Shown piece by piece: positions 34,852-46,060 of a stretch of DNA of 64,000 nt. Source of the stretch: Petaurus breviceps papuanus (Eukaryota; Chordata; Mammalia; Diprotodontia; Petauridae). The notes under the pieces are model-generated. The model was not told the origin of the DNA. It searched no databases and was given only the letters and a program-made list of their open reading frames with translations. Within the stretch, counting starts at the first letter, position 1, and each line of letters begins with the position of its first letter. The DNA is taken from NCBI GenBank assembly GCA_028583685.1, contig JAMXIF010001195.1:11151016-11215015 (forward strand), given 5' to 3'. The position numbers and the translations under genes were made by a program.

Positions 34852-35475
34852 TGTTATGGGAATGGGAATCTGAAGATCTTCCCTGCCCTTTGGCCAATTG
34901 ATAGGCTTAAGTAACTCTGAGAACTTTCCCTGATTTGAAAATATACTCTGTCGCATCATAGGCTGAATATGGTCACCTGGAGGCTGTGGTGGGAGGCTTG
35001 TTTTTCAGGAATGCCCACACCTTGTTACTTTGTGATTGGGCATTGGTCTAGAGGGTTGTGACATTCTCTGATCCAGGAGAAGGCTATCTATACCCTGTTG
35101 TGAGGTTTTGTTCTGGGGCTCACTTTGGGAAGAGTTGTGTGATTTGGCCAGATGAGACTCTGGGCAGCCATTGAGCCCCCTCTGGCTTTGAAAACCCAAA
35201 TGTTGTTGCTTCCCTCTCTGATAACGGACTAAGAATGGATGTAGTGATAAGACAGCTGTAAGCCTGTCTGCTGAATTGTTATTTTCAGTTGTAACATCTG
35301 TTGTATTCTCTGAAGTTCAGGGTGCTGACTTTTTCCACTGAACTAGGTAAATGATATATGTTTGATTGATTAAAGTAAGATTGTTAACCCATTTTGAGTT
35401 GCTTTTTTTGGAAAAGCAGATCTAAGAACCTGTGCTAGCAGCCATCCTGGGTGTGCCAGGGTGCTTGCTGCTACA
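34852..35475 (+). mobile_element. Solo ERV LTR inserted in copy G
   Basis: Starts TGTTATGGGAATGGGAATCT and ends GGTGCTTGCTGCTACA. TATA-like CTATCTATACCC (35083-35094) and ATTAAA (35369-35374) lie in order. Very similar over its whole length to the reverse complement of 22384-23016, including TGTTACTTTGTGATTGGGCA. Flanks CTAGT and GTTGT match at only 3 of 5 positions, so the duplication is decayed or the edge is off by a base or two. Confidence 0.9.
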
Positions 35476-35705
35476 GTTGTCAAAGCAGACCCTCGCCTGG
35501 AGGTGTTTATTTTTCATAGGGAGGAAATTTTGTCGTGGGATTTTTCTTCAGGTCTTTTCTGATTGTTCCACGAGAAGCCCTGTTCTGCCCCTAGTCTTAT
35601 TTGTTTCACCACTCTATGTTTGCCTAGAGGTGCTATTTTATCTCTTTGGTGAAGGAAAGGCTTGAGGGCTTGAAATTTTTCTGACCTACTCCACAATCAT
35701 CCCAG
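35476..35705 (-). mobile_element. Copy G, 5' end piece
   Basis: Continues copy G's 5' UTR after the LTR and ends near CTACTCCACAATCATCCC, a decayed form of the HAL1 5' end (TACTCCACCATCTTGG on the plus strand). Confidence 0.55.
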
Positions 35706-35714
35706 AATCCTCTC

Positions 35715-35835
35715 TCCAGTCTTGTCATTTCACAGATGAAAAACTGAAGCCCAGGGAGTTTAAGTGACTTGTCCAGTGTCACCTAGGTGGAAAACATCAA
35801 AAGAGATGTGAACTTATATCTTCTGAATCCAGAAA
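35715..35835 (-). repeat. MIR fragment
   Basis: Reversed MIR: CATTTCACAGATGAAAAACT GAAGCCCAGGGAGTTTAAGT GACTTGTCCAGTGTCAC. Confidence 0.8.
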
Positions 35836-36094
35836 AAACGTGTTCTTTCCTTTCTACCATGATTGTAATGAGAGTTGAATGAGGTAATGGATGTAAAGCA
35901 GTTTTTAATCATAGTGTCCTAAAATAACTGCAAAGCTATTGTAGTCATTAACAATAAGTACATATCACATTCAGGTTCATTTTAAAGGCAGCTAATTTCG
36001 CCATCAACTTTTGTTCATAGATCTCTGCACAGTAAGTCTAAACTTTTACATTAGGGAAAAAGAAGGGAATGAAAGAGCATAAGCATTTGCTTAA

Positions 36095-36147
36095 CTATCT
36101 ATCTGTCTGTCTGTCTGTCTATCTATCTATCATCTATCTATCTATCG
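36095..36147. repeat. (TCTG)n/(TCTA)n microsatellite
   Basis: CTATCTGTCTGTCTGTCT followed by CTATCTATCATCTATCTATC. Confidence 0.9.
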
Positions 36148-36164
36148 TTTTATTTATTAATTTG

Positions 36165-36325
36165 TTTGTTCATACAATAGCTACTATGTGCTTACACTAT
36201 GCTAAGCATTATCTCACTTGATACAACAGCTCTGTGAGGTGGTTGCTATTATTATCCCCATTTTATGGCTGAGGGAACTAAGGCAAAAAGAAGTTAAGTG
36301 ACTTACTTGTCCAGAGTCATGTTAT
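36165..36325 (-). repeat. MIR fragment
   Basis: Reversed MIR with CTACTATGTGCTTACACTAT, ATTATTATCCCCATTTTATG and AAGTTAAGTGACTTACTTGT. Confidence 0.85.
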
Positions 36326-36374
36326 CTTTTTTTACTTTAATATGGAGACACATACCCGCATAATTTTTTACAGG

Positions 36375-36535
36375 AGATGACATAATCTAGTATAAAGTAC
36401 AATGGTGTTGGAATCCTATGACCTGAGTTCCAGTCTTAGGCTTGATACTTAATTATGTGACTTCTCTTAAACACGTTAGTTAACTTTTTGAGATTCAGTT
36501 TTGGCATATGTAAGATAGACTTACACTTTTTTAAA
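36375..36535 (+). repeat. MIR fragment
   Basis: GTATAAAGTACAATGGTGTT GGAATCCTATGACCTGAGTT..TTGAGATTCAGTTTTGGCAT follows the MIR order: head, B-box-like region, core. Confidence 0.7.
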
Positions 36536-37471
36536 AATAAAACTATTGATAGAAAAGCACTTGGTCTTTATTAAAGCACTACAGAAGTGAGAATTAGTAT
36601 AGTGATGCCAGTCAAAGCTTGACATGAGCTTACCCCTGGATGAAAAATCATAGGTGTAAACTTAGAAGACAGCTTAAGGGAACTTTGACAATTGGCTCCA
36701 ATATGAACAGGAGGCTAAGTGTATATTTAATGAAAACCAGATAAATGACATGAAATCTTCCGTGTACCAGAAGAAAACAGACTTTTCTTAAAGCCCTGGT
36801 TTTGAAAAAAAGCAAATAGAACAGATGACCAAGTGACCCAGCATATTGAAGCATGAGCACTAGACGGGCCACAGTTCTCCATTAGAACAAACATTCTTTC
36901 TTTTCTTCAGAAAGACTATTCAGGCTCTGAACTTCCCCGATAATTTGATATTCTTGAAATACTTGTCTAGACAATTCAGTAGCAGCTCATCTTACTTGGG
37001 GATTTGACACTTAAGAACACTGAGAGAGTGAAAATCTCTTTCTTCTTTCAATGGTCTGGAAGGGGAAAGCCAGAATTTGGCTTGGGACCCAGAAAAGACA
37101 GCTCTGCATCTTATAAATTGGGCTGGTTCCTTGGGGATTGCCTTGCCGTTGTACAGCACACTCGGGTTTTTCCAGTCACATATTTATAACATGTCATTTT
37201 GAGTACTTATAAAAATTCAGAGGCCAAACAACAAACACAACGAATGCTCACCAAGTCCTTGCTGTAGTCACAGAAATCACTTCCTCTACCTGTATATCCT
37301 TTCTGTGGTGAGTATTTCTGTCTAAATTGAAGTACCTTTTTCAAATAGTACAAGTAATGAGGGAGCCAAGGGAAAGGAACATTTAATACAATGATTCTGA
37401 ATCTTGTGTTCAAGCACCTCCAAGAGGTTGATGGATAGATTAGATGGGGAAAAAAATTATCCATCTATAAC
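36536..37471. other. Unassigned stretch
   Basis: No gene or repeat family recognised. Confidence 0.4.
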
Positions 37472-37676
37472 TGAGGAGTTCTTACCTTTTTCCCATTATG
37501 GCTCCCATTGGGAGTCTGTTAAAGCCTGTGAATCCCCTCTCAGAAAACTATTTTAAAATGCATAAAATAAAATACATACAATTCAAAGAAAACCTATTAT
37601 GTTGAAATACCGTTTTCAGTAAAAACAAACAAACAAACAAACAAACAGTTCTGGGTTCTCTTATTGAGAACTCCTG
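37472..37676. mobile_element. Old hAT-type nonautonomous element
   Basis: Left end GAGGAGTTCTTACC and right end, inverted, CAGGAGTTCTCA resemble hAT ends (CAGNGGTTCTTAACC). The interior AATGCATAAAATAAAATACA..ATGTTGAAATAC is a sequence I know as a common mammalian old repeat, but I cannot name the family. A (CAAA)n tract at 37621-37646 has expanded within it. No clear 8-bp duplication. Confidence 0.65.
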
Positions 37677-37774
37677 AAAAAAATGAGCATTTTTAAAAAT
37701 TAAAAAAGAGTTATTCTGAGAAGGGGTTCATAGGCTTGGCCAGACAACCAAAGGGATCCATGACATGCAAAAAC

Positions 37775-37860
37775 AGTCAAAATACAGAGGAGAGGAGAGG
37801 ACAGGACAGGACATGGCAGGGCAGGAGAGGAAAGAAGGAGAGAAGAGAGGAGACGACTGG
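37775..37860. repeat. Purine-rich (AGAGG/ACAGG)n tract
   Basis: GGAGAGGAGAGGACAGGACA GGACATGGCAGGGCAGGAGA followed by AGAAGGAG repeats. Confidence 0.85.
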
Positions 37861-39384
37861 TGAGTCTCCACAGTTTGGCCAGGACAGCCAATGTCTGTCC
37901 TTTTACATATCTCAGGGGATGGGATGAACTTTACAGTGTCCTGGTCAAGTAGTCATAGAATTTTGTGAAGATGGGAATTCTAGACTCAATCCCCCATAGA
38001 GAGGGTGATTTACGTGAAAGAATAAAGTAAATTTCATTAGTAGTCCCTAAATGCTCAGTTAACTAAGACATTTATCTAAGTTCAAGTAGCATATTCTCTA
38101 GTAAAAATTCAGTACTTCTCCCCACCCATATTACAACAGGGTAAAAACCTGTTATTCACTGTCTCTTCAAGCAACCACATGTGCAGCTGATGCTTGATAT
38201 TCATATATATAATATTTAACTTAACCTCTTCTTCTAAATATAAGTCCTGGAGCTACTTGAGAAAAATAAAGTTACAGGTTGAAGCATGCAGGACACTCAA
38301 AAGGACTGTCTGAAGGGGCACATCTGTGAGAAGACAGTCGCTGATGCAGCTGACATATGAATGGCCACACCTAGGAATGGAAAGGACTGCTAGAATGAAG
38401 CCAGATGGCTTGGTGGACAGTTTGGTTGGGATTCTTGTGAACTAGCAGATACACTATATGAAGCTAAATTATGGCTGCTTCTTATTACTGCTGCTTTGAG
38501 CCAAAACTCTCCTACTGGTTTTCACTTAGAAGCTACTTGAAAACATCTGAAGTATCAAGTTTGGCATTCCTTTAAAAATCGTGCTAAATAGCAGTTCCTG
38601 GCACTCAAAGAAAGGGCAATAAGTTATTATTATTATTTTTTAAATCATTAAAGAAAAGAATGAGGATGGGTGTGCCAAAATCAACTGACATGAGGGATAT
38701 ATCAGGACCTGGTTATAAACTTGCCAGTTTCTGAACATGATATAGCTCTTCTGTTACTAGGAAAGATGAAACAGGTTTCACCTCTAGGTTTTACTACACA
38801 GATTAGCTGAAATATAAATAAAATCATCATTACCCAATTTCAAGAACACATTTCCATGCCCTATATCATGGTATTTACAAACATGGTACTTCAACAATCG
38901 TTACTTTGCAACTATGATGTTTTTTGTGTGAGATGAAATTATATTTAGCATTTTCCCTTCCTACCCCATCTAAAGAGTCTTGGTTATTAAAAAGTGGGAG
39001 GGGTTGAGGAAATACTTCAGTATAAAAAAAATCCTTCTAAGGTGCTTCCTTTACCTGTTTTCTAAGGGTATCCTAACAGAGAGGCTCTGCTCTACTTACT
39101 TACCATTAAGACTGTTTTACAACCATACTTCTGACCACAAAGTACTATGGTCTTATTTTCTGTCCCTACAGGAAATGAGACACCTTTCGTTATAATTTGT
39201 TCCCTTGTTCTTTTACAATAGACTCAGTTCACTAGAAAAATGCAGAGAAAGGACATCATAGCATCAGGACTGAAAAGAAATACAGTCTAAAATATTTTGA
39301 CTGCAGAACTTTTTTTTTCCTTTTACTTCATTTTTTTAACAGAAATGGGAGACACTTTCCCACCTTGTTTTAAAGTTCCTAAGT
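37861..39384. other. Unassigned 1.5-kb stretch
   Basis: No gene or repeat recognised; short frames only (up to 71 codons at 38980-39195). Confidence 0.4.
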
Positions 39385-39600
39385 GTCATAATGAATAGAG
39401 TCCTCAATTTGTAGCTTTGTGTTCAAGTCTTACCTTATACAGTTACTAGATGTGTGATTCTGAGGCAATCACTTACTCTGTTAACCTCAATTTCTAATAG
39501 CACCTAATCTCCCTAAGTGCATAGAAGCAAATAAGGTAACATACGAAAAACACTTTGCTAGTCTGAAAGTGCTATATAAATGCTAGCTATTACTGTTATT
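39385..39600 (+). repeat. MIR, nearly full length
   Basis: GTCATAATGAATAGAGTCCT..ACTAGATGTGTGATTCTGAG GCAATCACTTAC..GAAAGTGCTATATAAATGCT AGCTATTA. Head, core and 3' end are in order. Confidence 0.85.
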
Positions 39601-40444
39601 GTTGTTATCATTATTATTTTATTTAAATCTAGAAAAAGTTTTCTATCATGTCTGGTACTGCAAACTCAACCTTTCCTGGAAAGAACTTTAGCTTACTGAC
39701 CCTCGACCTGTCTCTGTATGTATTTGGGGGTGGGAAGGAAATAGAAGACAGCTTTTCAAAGTCATGCCAGGAGGCCACACTAAAATCTGATATATCCCAC
39801 TGTAGACACAGAGCCTTTGTCTGGGTATACCCCGTCTGCATTCATTTGTCAGGGGTGTTATGTTCCACTTTCCAGGAACAGAAATTGAAGCAGGAACTGC
39901 TAAACTATCTTATTAAACAATCTGACAAATAGAAGGGTTTGATATAAATTCAGAATATTTAAAAAATATGTGTTCTACAAGGACAGCTTTGAGGCCCTGA
40001 GAAAAATTGGGAGGTAGCCAAGGGTTACTTATCCAACTCCCCTATAGTTTCTATTGGCACTTCTGGACCTCCTGTATCCTCTCTCCTGCACTATCTGATC
40101 CCATTCTATCCTCACTACCACTAGGCACGAAAGCCATATTTTTGCCCAAGGCATTGCCCCATTATGGTGCCTTGATGGGACTGCTTAGGACTTTGTCTAT
40201 GGCCTCCCAGGTGTCCAATGTTAACAATCCTGCATCCTGTTCTATATCTAGGCTCTTTTCTCTAGATGGCAATAGGCTGGAAGCTCCAGTGGTCACTGAT
40301 AGGTCTGATCTCAATATTGTTCAATACAGCATCTTTGACCTGTTTTGTTTCCTGAGATTTTGTCTTTTCTCAAGTAGCCTGGTAGCCTGCCCTGCTCACC
40401 ATACAGGTGCCAGACTTAGTGTAGACACCTTATTGACTTAGTTT
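39601..40444. other. Unassigned stretch
   Basis: Holds a 144-codon plus-strand frame (40007-40441, MGGSQGLLIQLPYSFYWHFW...) with normal composition but no recognised domain. It overlaps a decayed 7SL fragment just downstream. I treat it as chance. Confidence 0.4.
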
Positions 40445-40546
40445 ATTCTTACAAAGTCAGAATTCCAGCATTTAATCAATCCACTTGCCTCAGCCTCCCC
40501 AGTAACAGGGATTATAAATGTGCACCAAAATGCCTGACTGCTGGCG
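40445..40546 (-). pseudogene. 7SL RNA pseudogene fragment (5' domain)
   Basis: On the plus strand CAGAATTCCAGCATTTAATC AATCCACTTGCCTCAGCCTC then AGTAACAGGGATTATAAATG TGCACC matches the antisense of the 7SL 5' domain (CAGAACTCCTGGACTCAAGC GATCCTCCTGCCTCAGCCTC..GGGACTACAGGC). Marsupials have no 7SL-derived SINE family, so a truncated retrocopy of SRP RNA is the likely origin. Confidence 0.65.
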
Positions 40547-40624
40547 TATCAATCAGGCAAAACATAGGTCAGTCAGAAATCCTTTAGATTGACACATGGA
40601 GTGAGAGCTTAAATTGGGATCCTA

Positions 40625-40790
40625 GAACAGAAAGTCTAGAGCTAAAAGGGATATAAGAGGCCATCTAGTCCACACTCCCTCATTTTTTAGATGAGGAACC
40701 TGAGGATCAGAGAAGTAAAAGTATTTAGGTAAGAATTTGAAACCAGCCCCTGAGACTCCCAATGCATCATTTAACTAAACAAGCATATCA
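40625..40790 (-). repeat. MIR/THER-type SINE fragment
   Basis: AGAGCTAAAAGGGATATAAG AGGCCATCTAGTCCACACTC then TTAGATGAGGAACCTGAGGA TCAGAGAAGTAAAAG is the reversed marsupial MIR-type tail and core. Confidence 0.8.
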
Positions 40791-41024
40791 GGTGCTGACA
40801 ATATGAGAGATACTGAACAATACACTCATTTAATAAGCACCAGAGACAATATTTGGAGTTAGAATTTCTTGAATCCAAACCCAGAATCGTATTGACTATA
40901 CCATGTGGGCTGATAAAAATAAGCAAATATCAGGGCTTATTTTACTATTTACTAAGCTTAAAATATTACACACATTATATTTTTTAAAAACTACAACAGG
41001 CATTTTATTAAACACCTATTAGAG

Positions 41025-41155
41025 GAGCAGTTAGGTGGCTCACTGAAGTCCGGAAGACTCATCTTCATGTGTCCAAATATGATCTCAGATGTTTCCTAAC
41101 TGTGTGACCCTGGGGAAGTCACTTAACCCTGTTTGCCTCAGTTGTTCCATCAGCT
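41025..41155 (+). mobile_element. tRNA-derived SINE, 3' part decayed
   Basis: GGAGCAGTTAGGTGGCTCAC..AAGTCCGGAAGACTCATCTT..TAACTGTGTGACCCTGGGGA AGTCACTTAACCCTGTTTGC. Confidence 0.85.
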
Positions 41156-42499
41156 GCCTTCTTACTCTGTTCCCTCATCTCAGTGACTTTCTCACGCTGG
41201 AGCACCCCTCCACTCCATCAGGTCCTTTCTCTCATTGGTGAGTTCATCTTAGAACCCCCATTTTGAGAAAAATTCTGACTCTCTGGATTTCACCACCACA
41301 CCTATGAAAGTCATCTCTCATCTTATTACATACAATATTAATGAATAATGAATCAAGCATGAAAAGTTTGTCAATCTGAAGCTATGACCAAGAATCTTTT
41401 AAAATAAATGCACAGAAGAAATATTCAAAATCCTATGAAAGAAAGAAGATCCTTTACAGCTGAGGAGGATTAAGATTCCATCGAAATCTTAGGATTTTAT
41501 CACTCAGGAAAGAAAAACTCTAATCTAATACCATCCATAATGGGGTCTTGATTAATATGTTTTTGATGAGGGAGGATTTTCAGTTACCTTTCAAATCAAA
41601 TCAAACAAAGGAGTTATCGATTCCAACTAAATTTAGGCCTGGTCCTGGGACCATTTACCTGACTATGATTTAGTCATATTCTTTCGGTGTTTCATTTTTT
41701 TCCTATAGAGTTCTAGTTGCTAAATGCCATTAGATGTATAATTGTCTCTACAGGGGAATTCCCTGAAATGCTTCAGCTTGCAATCTGTCTGTGATTTACT
41801 AAATCCTAGGAAGTAGCTTTATGCATATAAATGTTTAAAGTCTTTCCCAGGGAAATTCATCTAGTGTTAGAGGCAATGTTTGAATCTAGACTTTCCTGAA
41901 CCTAAGCCTAGAATTCCTCCCAGTACACCATGGAGCATCTATCATACATGTTTATTTAAAAAAAATTATAAAAATCAGGGTAGATATCAAGTGAGTTTAA
42001 AATGTTACAAATAGTGCTAAGAAATAATTAAACAAACATAAAGAACTTGGAAATCTGAAGCTCTGTTATAAAGTGTCCCAGAGGTAAAAATTACACTAAG
42101 ATTTTTGGGACATGCTGTGTTTGAAAATGAAGGTGATATAAAAACAAAAGTTAAGGGTCAAATTTGAAAAGAAAAAAGCAAATAAAATATTTTATATGAT
42201 CATGTAAATTACCATTCATAAAATGAAGAAACCCTCAAAATCTTTAAAGAGTATTATCTTGTAAAAAGTAGGTAATTCAAAAGATGAGGTCTTTGCTAGA
42301 AACAATGTGACACTGAGGGCATTGAGAAATCCATTCTCAAGATATCCAAAGGATAAAAAATGCTTGGAAAAATGACAAACAAGAGAGCAGAGGAAAAACA
42401 TAGGATTTAGAATTAGAAAATGTGGTTCAGCATGCTAGCCATGCCACTTCTAGTTGTATAACCATGGACTTCATGGACTGGTCTTCAGTTTTCTCACAA
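41156..42499. other. Unassigned stretch
   Basis: AT-rich; no gene or clear repeat. Some sequence near 41860-41940 is MIR-like in composition but too diverged to call. Confidence 0.35.
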
Positions 42500-42625
42500 C
42501 ATTAGGGAGCAGAGCAGGAAGACTTGTTTAAAGTGATGCAGAGTGAAGTAAGCAGAACCAGGAATGCAATATTCATAATGACTGAATGAAAACAATAACA
42601 TAAGGTTGAAAGCTATGGAATGACA
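42500..42625 (+). mobile_element. L1 3'-end fragment
   Basis: GGAAGACTTGTTTAAAGTGA TGCAGAGTGAAGTAAGCAGA then ACCAGGAATGCAATATTCAT is the marsupial L1 segment GGAAGACTTATATGAACTGA TGCAAAGTGAAGTGAGCAGA. Confidence 0.8.
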
Positions 42626-42644
42626 GTGACTAATTTTGCCCTCA

Positions 42645-42760
42645 CACAATTACAATTTAAATTTATTATGTGCCTACAGGCATTGTGCTAAAGTATAGGG
42701 GATTCAAAGAAAAAGAGGCAGTCTTTGCCCTCAAGAAGCTTACATTCTACTGAGTGAAGA
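42645..42760 (-). mobile_element. L2 3'-end fragment
   Basis: Reversed L2 end: ATTATGTGCCTACAGGCATT GTGCTAAAG..GCAGTCTTTGCCCTCAAGAA GCTTACATTCTA. Confidence 0.8.
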
Positions 42761-42808
42761 TAGCATACAAAAGGAAAGGGAATGTGGCACTTGAGATTTT
42801 TTTTCCCC

Positions 42809-43370
42809 TGTAAGGGTTATGGGATTTAAAGATCTTCCATGCCCCGTTGAACTTGCTGATGTAGCAGGAAGGGGTGGGGCAAGAGGAAGTGGAAGACAAG
42901 CTAGAGTTCCTGTTGTGATTGGTGGCTGCGGCAGCATCAGCAGCAGCTGCAGTGGTAGTGGCCAAGTTGGAGGCAGAGGTGAGAACACTTTTTTTGAGGA
43001 AGCCAGAATTTCTGCTAAGGACTCTTGTTGAAGACTGCCAGGGATGGAAACTGAGGGGGACCAGAGCGGCTGGGAACATGCTTCCTGGATGCTGAGCAGT
43101 TGCCATGAGTGGGGATAGGAGGACCTTTGCCTGAGGTAGCCTGTTCTGTTGTGAAGGCTTGAGAATGTGTGTGTTTACAACATTAACTATGTGTGCCAAC
43201 TTCATAACTTCTGTGATGGTTTTGACTTTCTGGTTTTGGGACTCAGTTTTCTGGTATTTGAATAAATGTTCTAGCATTATCCCCCATGTAGAGATCCTGG
43301 TATATTTTGTGATTAATAACCATATCAGCATATTTATAGTTACTGTAGGCATTGTCACTACTGCATTGTT
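42809..43370 (+). mobile_element. Probable solo LTR, diverged relative of the TGTAATGGG family
   Basis: Starts TGTAAGGGTTATGGGATTTA AAGATCTTCC, matching the start of the 34852 LTR (TGTTATGGGAATGGGAATCT GAAGATCTTCC). AATAAA lies at 43261-43266. The 3' edge is estimated from the roughly 100 bp between signal and end in the other copies; no duplication was found. The long minus-strand frame through here (42747-43445, 232 codons) is antisense to the LTR and continues past it. Confidence 0.6.
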
Positions 43371-44067
43371 CATGCATCTCCACACTCTTCTAAGAACACA
43401 TGTTGTCAAATTCCTTGAACTTATTTTTAAAGATTCAGAAACCAAAGGGCAGGAGATGGGATTTGCTTTCTGTGTGTTTGTTTTTCACATTTAGGAAACA
43501 ATTAGGTGAACAGTTAAAGTGATGTTTTATTCTTCATTGTGGAAGTAACCCTACAAAGTAAACTTTGATTTTTTTTGTTTTATTTGCAAAAAATTAACAT
43601 CTCCTAGTAATATTTAACAACTCAATGGGAGAACAAAGACTCAATGAGAAAATCAGGACTAACCTGGATTGGACTTCTAGGAATTATTAAAGGACTATAG
43701 AATTAGAAACCATGAGAACTATAACAACTTTCTGACAAATATCTCTCCAATTCTAACTTCTGCATTCTTAATTCATTTTGATATATTACATTTGAGACAG
43801 TAGTTATTCATCCCATTATAAATGACCTCTCCTTAACTGATGTTCATTCACTAAATGAGATGTTGAAATGATAGGGGCTTGCTTTTAAATCTGTGTCTCT
43901 CTGGGATACTTAAAACGTGCTTTAGTTTATACTCTACCGTTTCCTGAACATTTTCACCTCAGTGGCTCAACCCTGCTGTCAGCGATTTTTAAGTGTTTAT
44001 TTCTTTTTACACATAAAGTTTCCTTTGTACTTTTTGTCCATGTGTATTCAGCAGAAAGAGTAACTGG

Positions 44068-44105
<38 letters not shown>

Positions 44106-44234
44106 CCTGCTTTACTTTGATTTATTTTTACTACTATGTTAAAACTTCATTTTTATCCAGCATAATATTAGCGATCATATTTACTCATAGTTATAAATGA
44201 CTATAAGGTTTACAAAGCCTTTTCATCACAAAGA
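43371..44234. other. Unassigned stretch with (GT)n at 44074-44104
   Basis: No gene or other repeat recognised. Confidence 0.4.
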
Positions 44235-44420
44235 TCCTTGGAGGTCAGCCTGACATAGTGGAAGGATTACTAACTATGATATCTAAGGATAAAATTCAAA
44301 TTCTGCCTGTGTTTCTTGAGCATTTGCAAGGTATTTCATCTCTCTGGGTTTCAGTTTCTTCATCTCTAAAATAAAAGAATTAGATAATGCAATATTAAAG
44401 GTTTCTTCCAGATATAACTA
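44235..44420 (+). repeat. MIR/THER-type SINE
   Basis: ACATAGTGGAAGGATTACTA..TCTCTGGGTTTCAGTTTCTT CATCTCTAAAATAAAAGAAT TAGATAATG..TTCTTCCAGATATAAC. Head, core and marsupial-type tail are present. Confidence 0.85.
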
Positions 44421-44424
44421 GTTA

Positions 44425-44560
44425 GTATAATGGTCATTATCTCAATTTTACAAATGAGTAAACTAGGGCTCCAAGAGCTTGATTTTCCCAGGCTAGTCAC
44501 ATAGTTATAAGTGTCAGGATTTAAATACAGATCTTCAAATCTTAATCCTGCACTGAAAGA
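44425..44560 (-). repeat. MIR fragment, inverted relative to its neighbour
   Basis: CATTATCTCAATTTTACAAA TGAGTAAACTAGGGCTCCAA GAGCTTGATTTTCCCAGGCT is reversed MIR core, five bases after a plus-strand MIR. Confidence 0.8.
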
Positions 44561-45177
44561 TAGTTGTACATGAATTTTCTAGTCAAGATAGTTTCTCTAT
44601 GAGAAGCAAACTCCTACATTGTGTATAATATTTATCCCTATCTGGATGTAAAGTTGAAGGTAAAGCCTATAAGGAAAACAACAAAAACAAAAAAAAACCA
44701 CACTCCTTCCCCTAGTCCCCATCGTTAGAATGTGGTCATTACTAGCCGATGTATCAGCCATGTGTTCTTTCTTCTCAATGGGGAGTTCCTACTCCCTAGT
44801 CACCACTCATGACCCTCCCCTCTGAAAAGAGTTATCTTCCCACTCATATGGAAAAATAGAAAAAAAGATGAGTTATTAAAGCCACATGACATAACAGATC
44901 TGCCCCATTCCATCAACAAACTTGGTGCTCTGACGCATTTTAACATAGGGAATAGAGGTAAAACCTTGATCCATCTAAGTTCTGTCTTTGGGGAAGTTTA
45001 TTCAAAATTAATAAATCAAACTATAAGTTTCACAATTTTGCTCTATCTCCATTAAGGAGAATTCCTGGATCCAGGACCAGGGTTTAAACCTTGTGGTCCA
45101 TACTAAATCTGAGCATTGTTCCTTTCAGCTTACCACCCTCCCTGCATTTGCAATTAAGGACATTCACACACTAAAAG
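44561..45177. other. Unassigned stretch
   Basis: No gene or repeat family recognised. Confidence 0.4.
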
Positions 45178-45272
45178 GGTAGGAGGAGAGGGAGGGGGAG
45201 AAAATTTGGTATTCATAAGCTAGTGGAACTGAATGTTGTAAACTGAAAGTAAGTAAATAAATAAAATAGTTG
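45178..45272 (+). mobile_element. HAL1 3'-end fragment (5' truncated)
   Basis: GGGTAGGAGGAGAGGGAGGG then GGAGAAAATTTGGTATTCAT..GTGGAACTGAATGTTGTAAA CTGAAAGTAAGTAAATAAA matches the last 100 bp of copy E (GGGGAGAAAACTTGTAACTC..GGAAGTGAATGATGTAAACT). Confidence 0.8.
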
Positions 45273-45340
45273 AACATCCCCAAACTCTAGTTATAACTAT
45301 GCCATCTACCCTAGTGGAAGAATGTGTCAGGAGGGAGCAG

Positions 45341-45357
45341 AGTCAAGATGGCGGAGT
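45341..45357 (+). promoter_or_regulatory. YY1-like site at the HAL1 5' end
   Basis: AGTCAAGATGGCGGAGT contains the CAAGATGGCGG core. The equivalent motif near +13 of human L1 binds YY1 and sets the transcription start. It is also present, inverted on the plus strand, at the ends of copies A (2624-2640), B (about 3935) and D (about 30195). Function here is inferred by analogy. Confidence 0.6.
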
Positions 45358-46060
45358 AGAAAAAGGAATTCCCCAGGGCTTTTGCTCCCACCTCCTCCAA
45401 TTCATGAAAAAATGACTCTAAACAAACTCTGGAGCTACAGAACCCACAAAATGACACAGAGAAGCTAACCTCCTACTGAAGACAGTCTTTCAGGGCTGCA
45501 GGAAGGAGCCAGTGCAGCACTCTGGGAGACTAGACCAGCCCCAAGTGAGCCTGAGGTTTTAGCCTCAGGGTGGTCACAATCAGCCACCAGCTGGAGGGAC
45601 TTCCGATCACCAGTAGCTGTGGCAGTTTCAAGAAGTATCAAACCATAGATGCTAAGGACAAAGTGAGAGGTTAGTGCAGTGTGGACTTTGGGACCTGGGA
45701 GTGAGGTCCGGCCTTCACTCCCTGAGGGGAGTAGTGGCTGAGGCTTTGCAGCTGTCCAGCCACTGCCTTGTGGCTGCTTCAGAGAGCCTTGACTGCAGAT
45801 TGTAGGGGGACAAAGCAACCAATCTGAGGAGTAATCATTCTTCCTTTAACCTGCTTGGATCTAGATCACTGTCTGTCTGGGGTGGAGGTTCCAGGATGCA
45901 TGACCAGTGTGCCAGAGCATGTGGAGGCATCAGAGAGGGCAGACAACTAATAGCTCCAGCAGCTGAGAAAACTCCAGCAATTTGGGACAGAGCTCCCCTC
46001 TCTAGTAGCAGAGTTGTAGTGTGACAAAAAGCTCAGAAGTCAAAGTAATTGAGTAGCAAT

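Noticed and set aside
40007-40441. 144-codon plus frame
   Set aside because: No recognised domain; it has no homologous neighbour or promoter evidence, and frames this long occur by chance.
42747-43445. Longest open frame in the window (232 codons, minus strand)
   Set aside because: It runs antisense through a probable LTR and past its end, has Ala/Thr and Ser runs from CAG/GTG-rich sequence, no recognised domain and no supporting neighbours.
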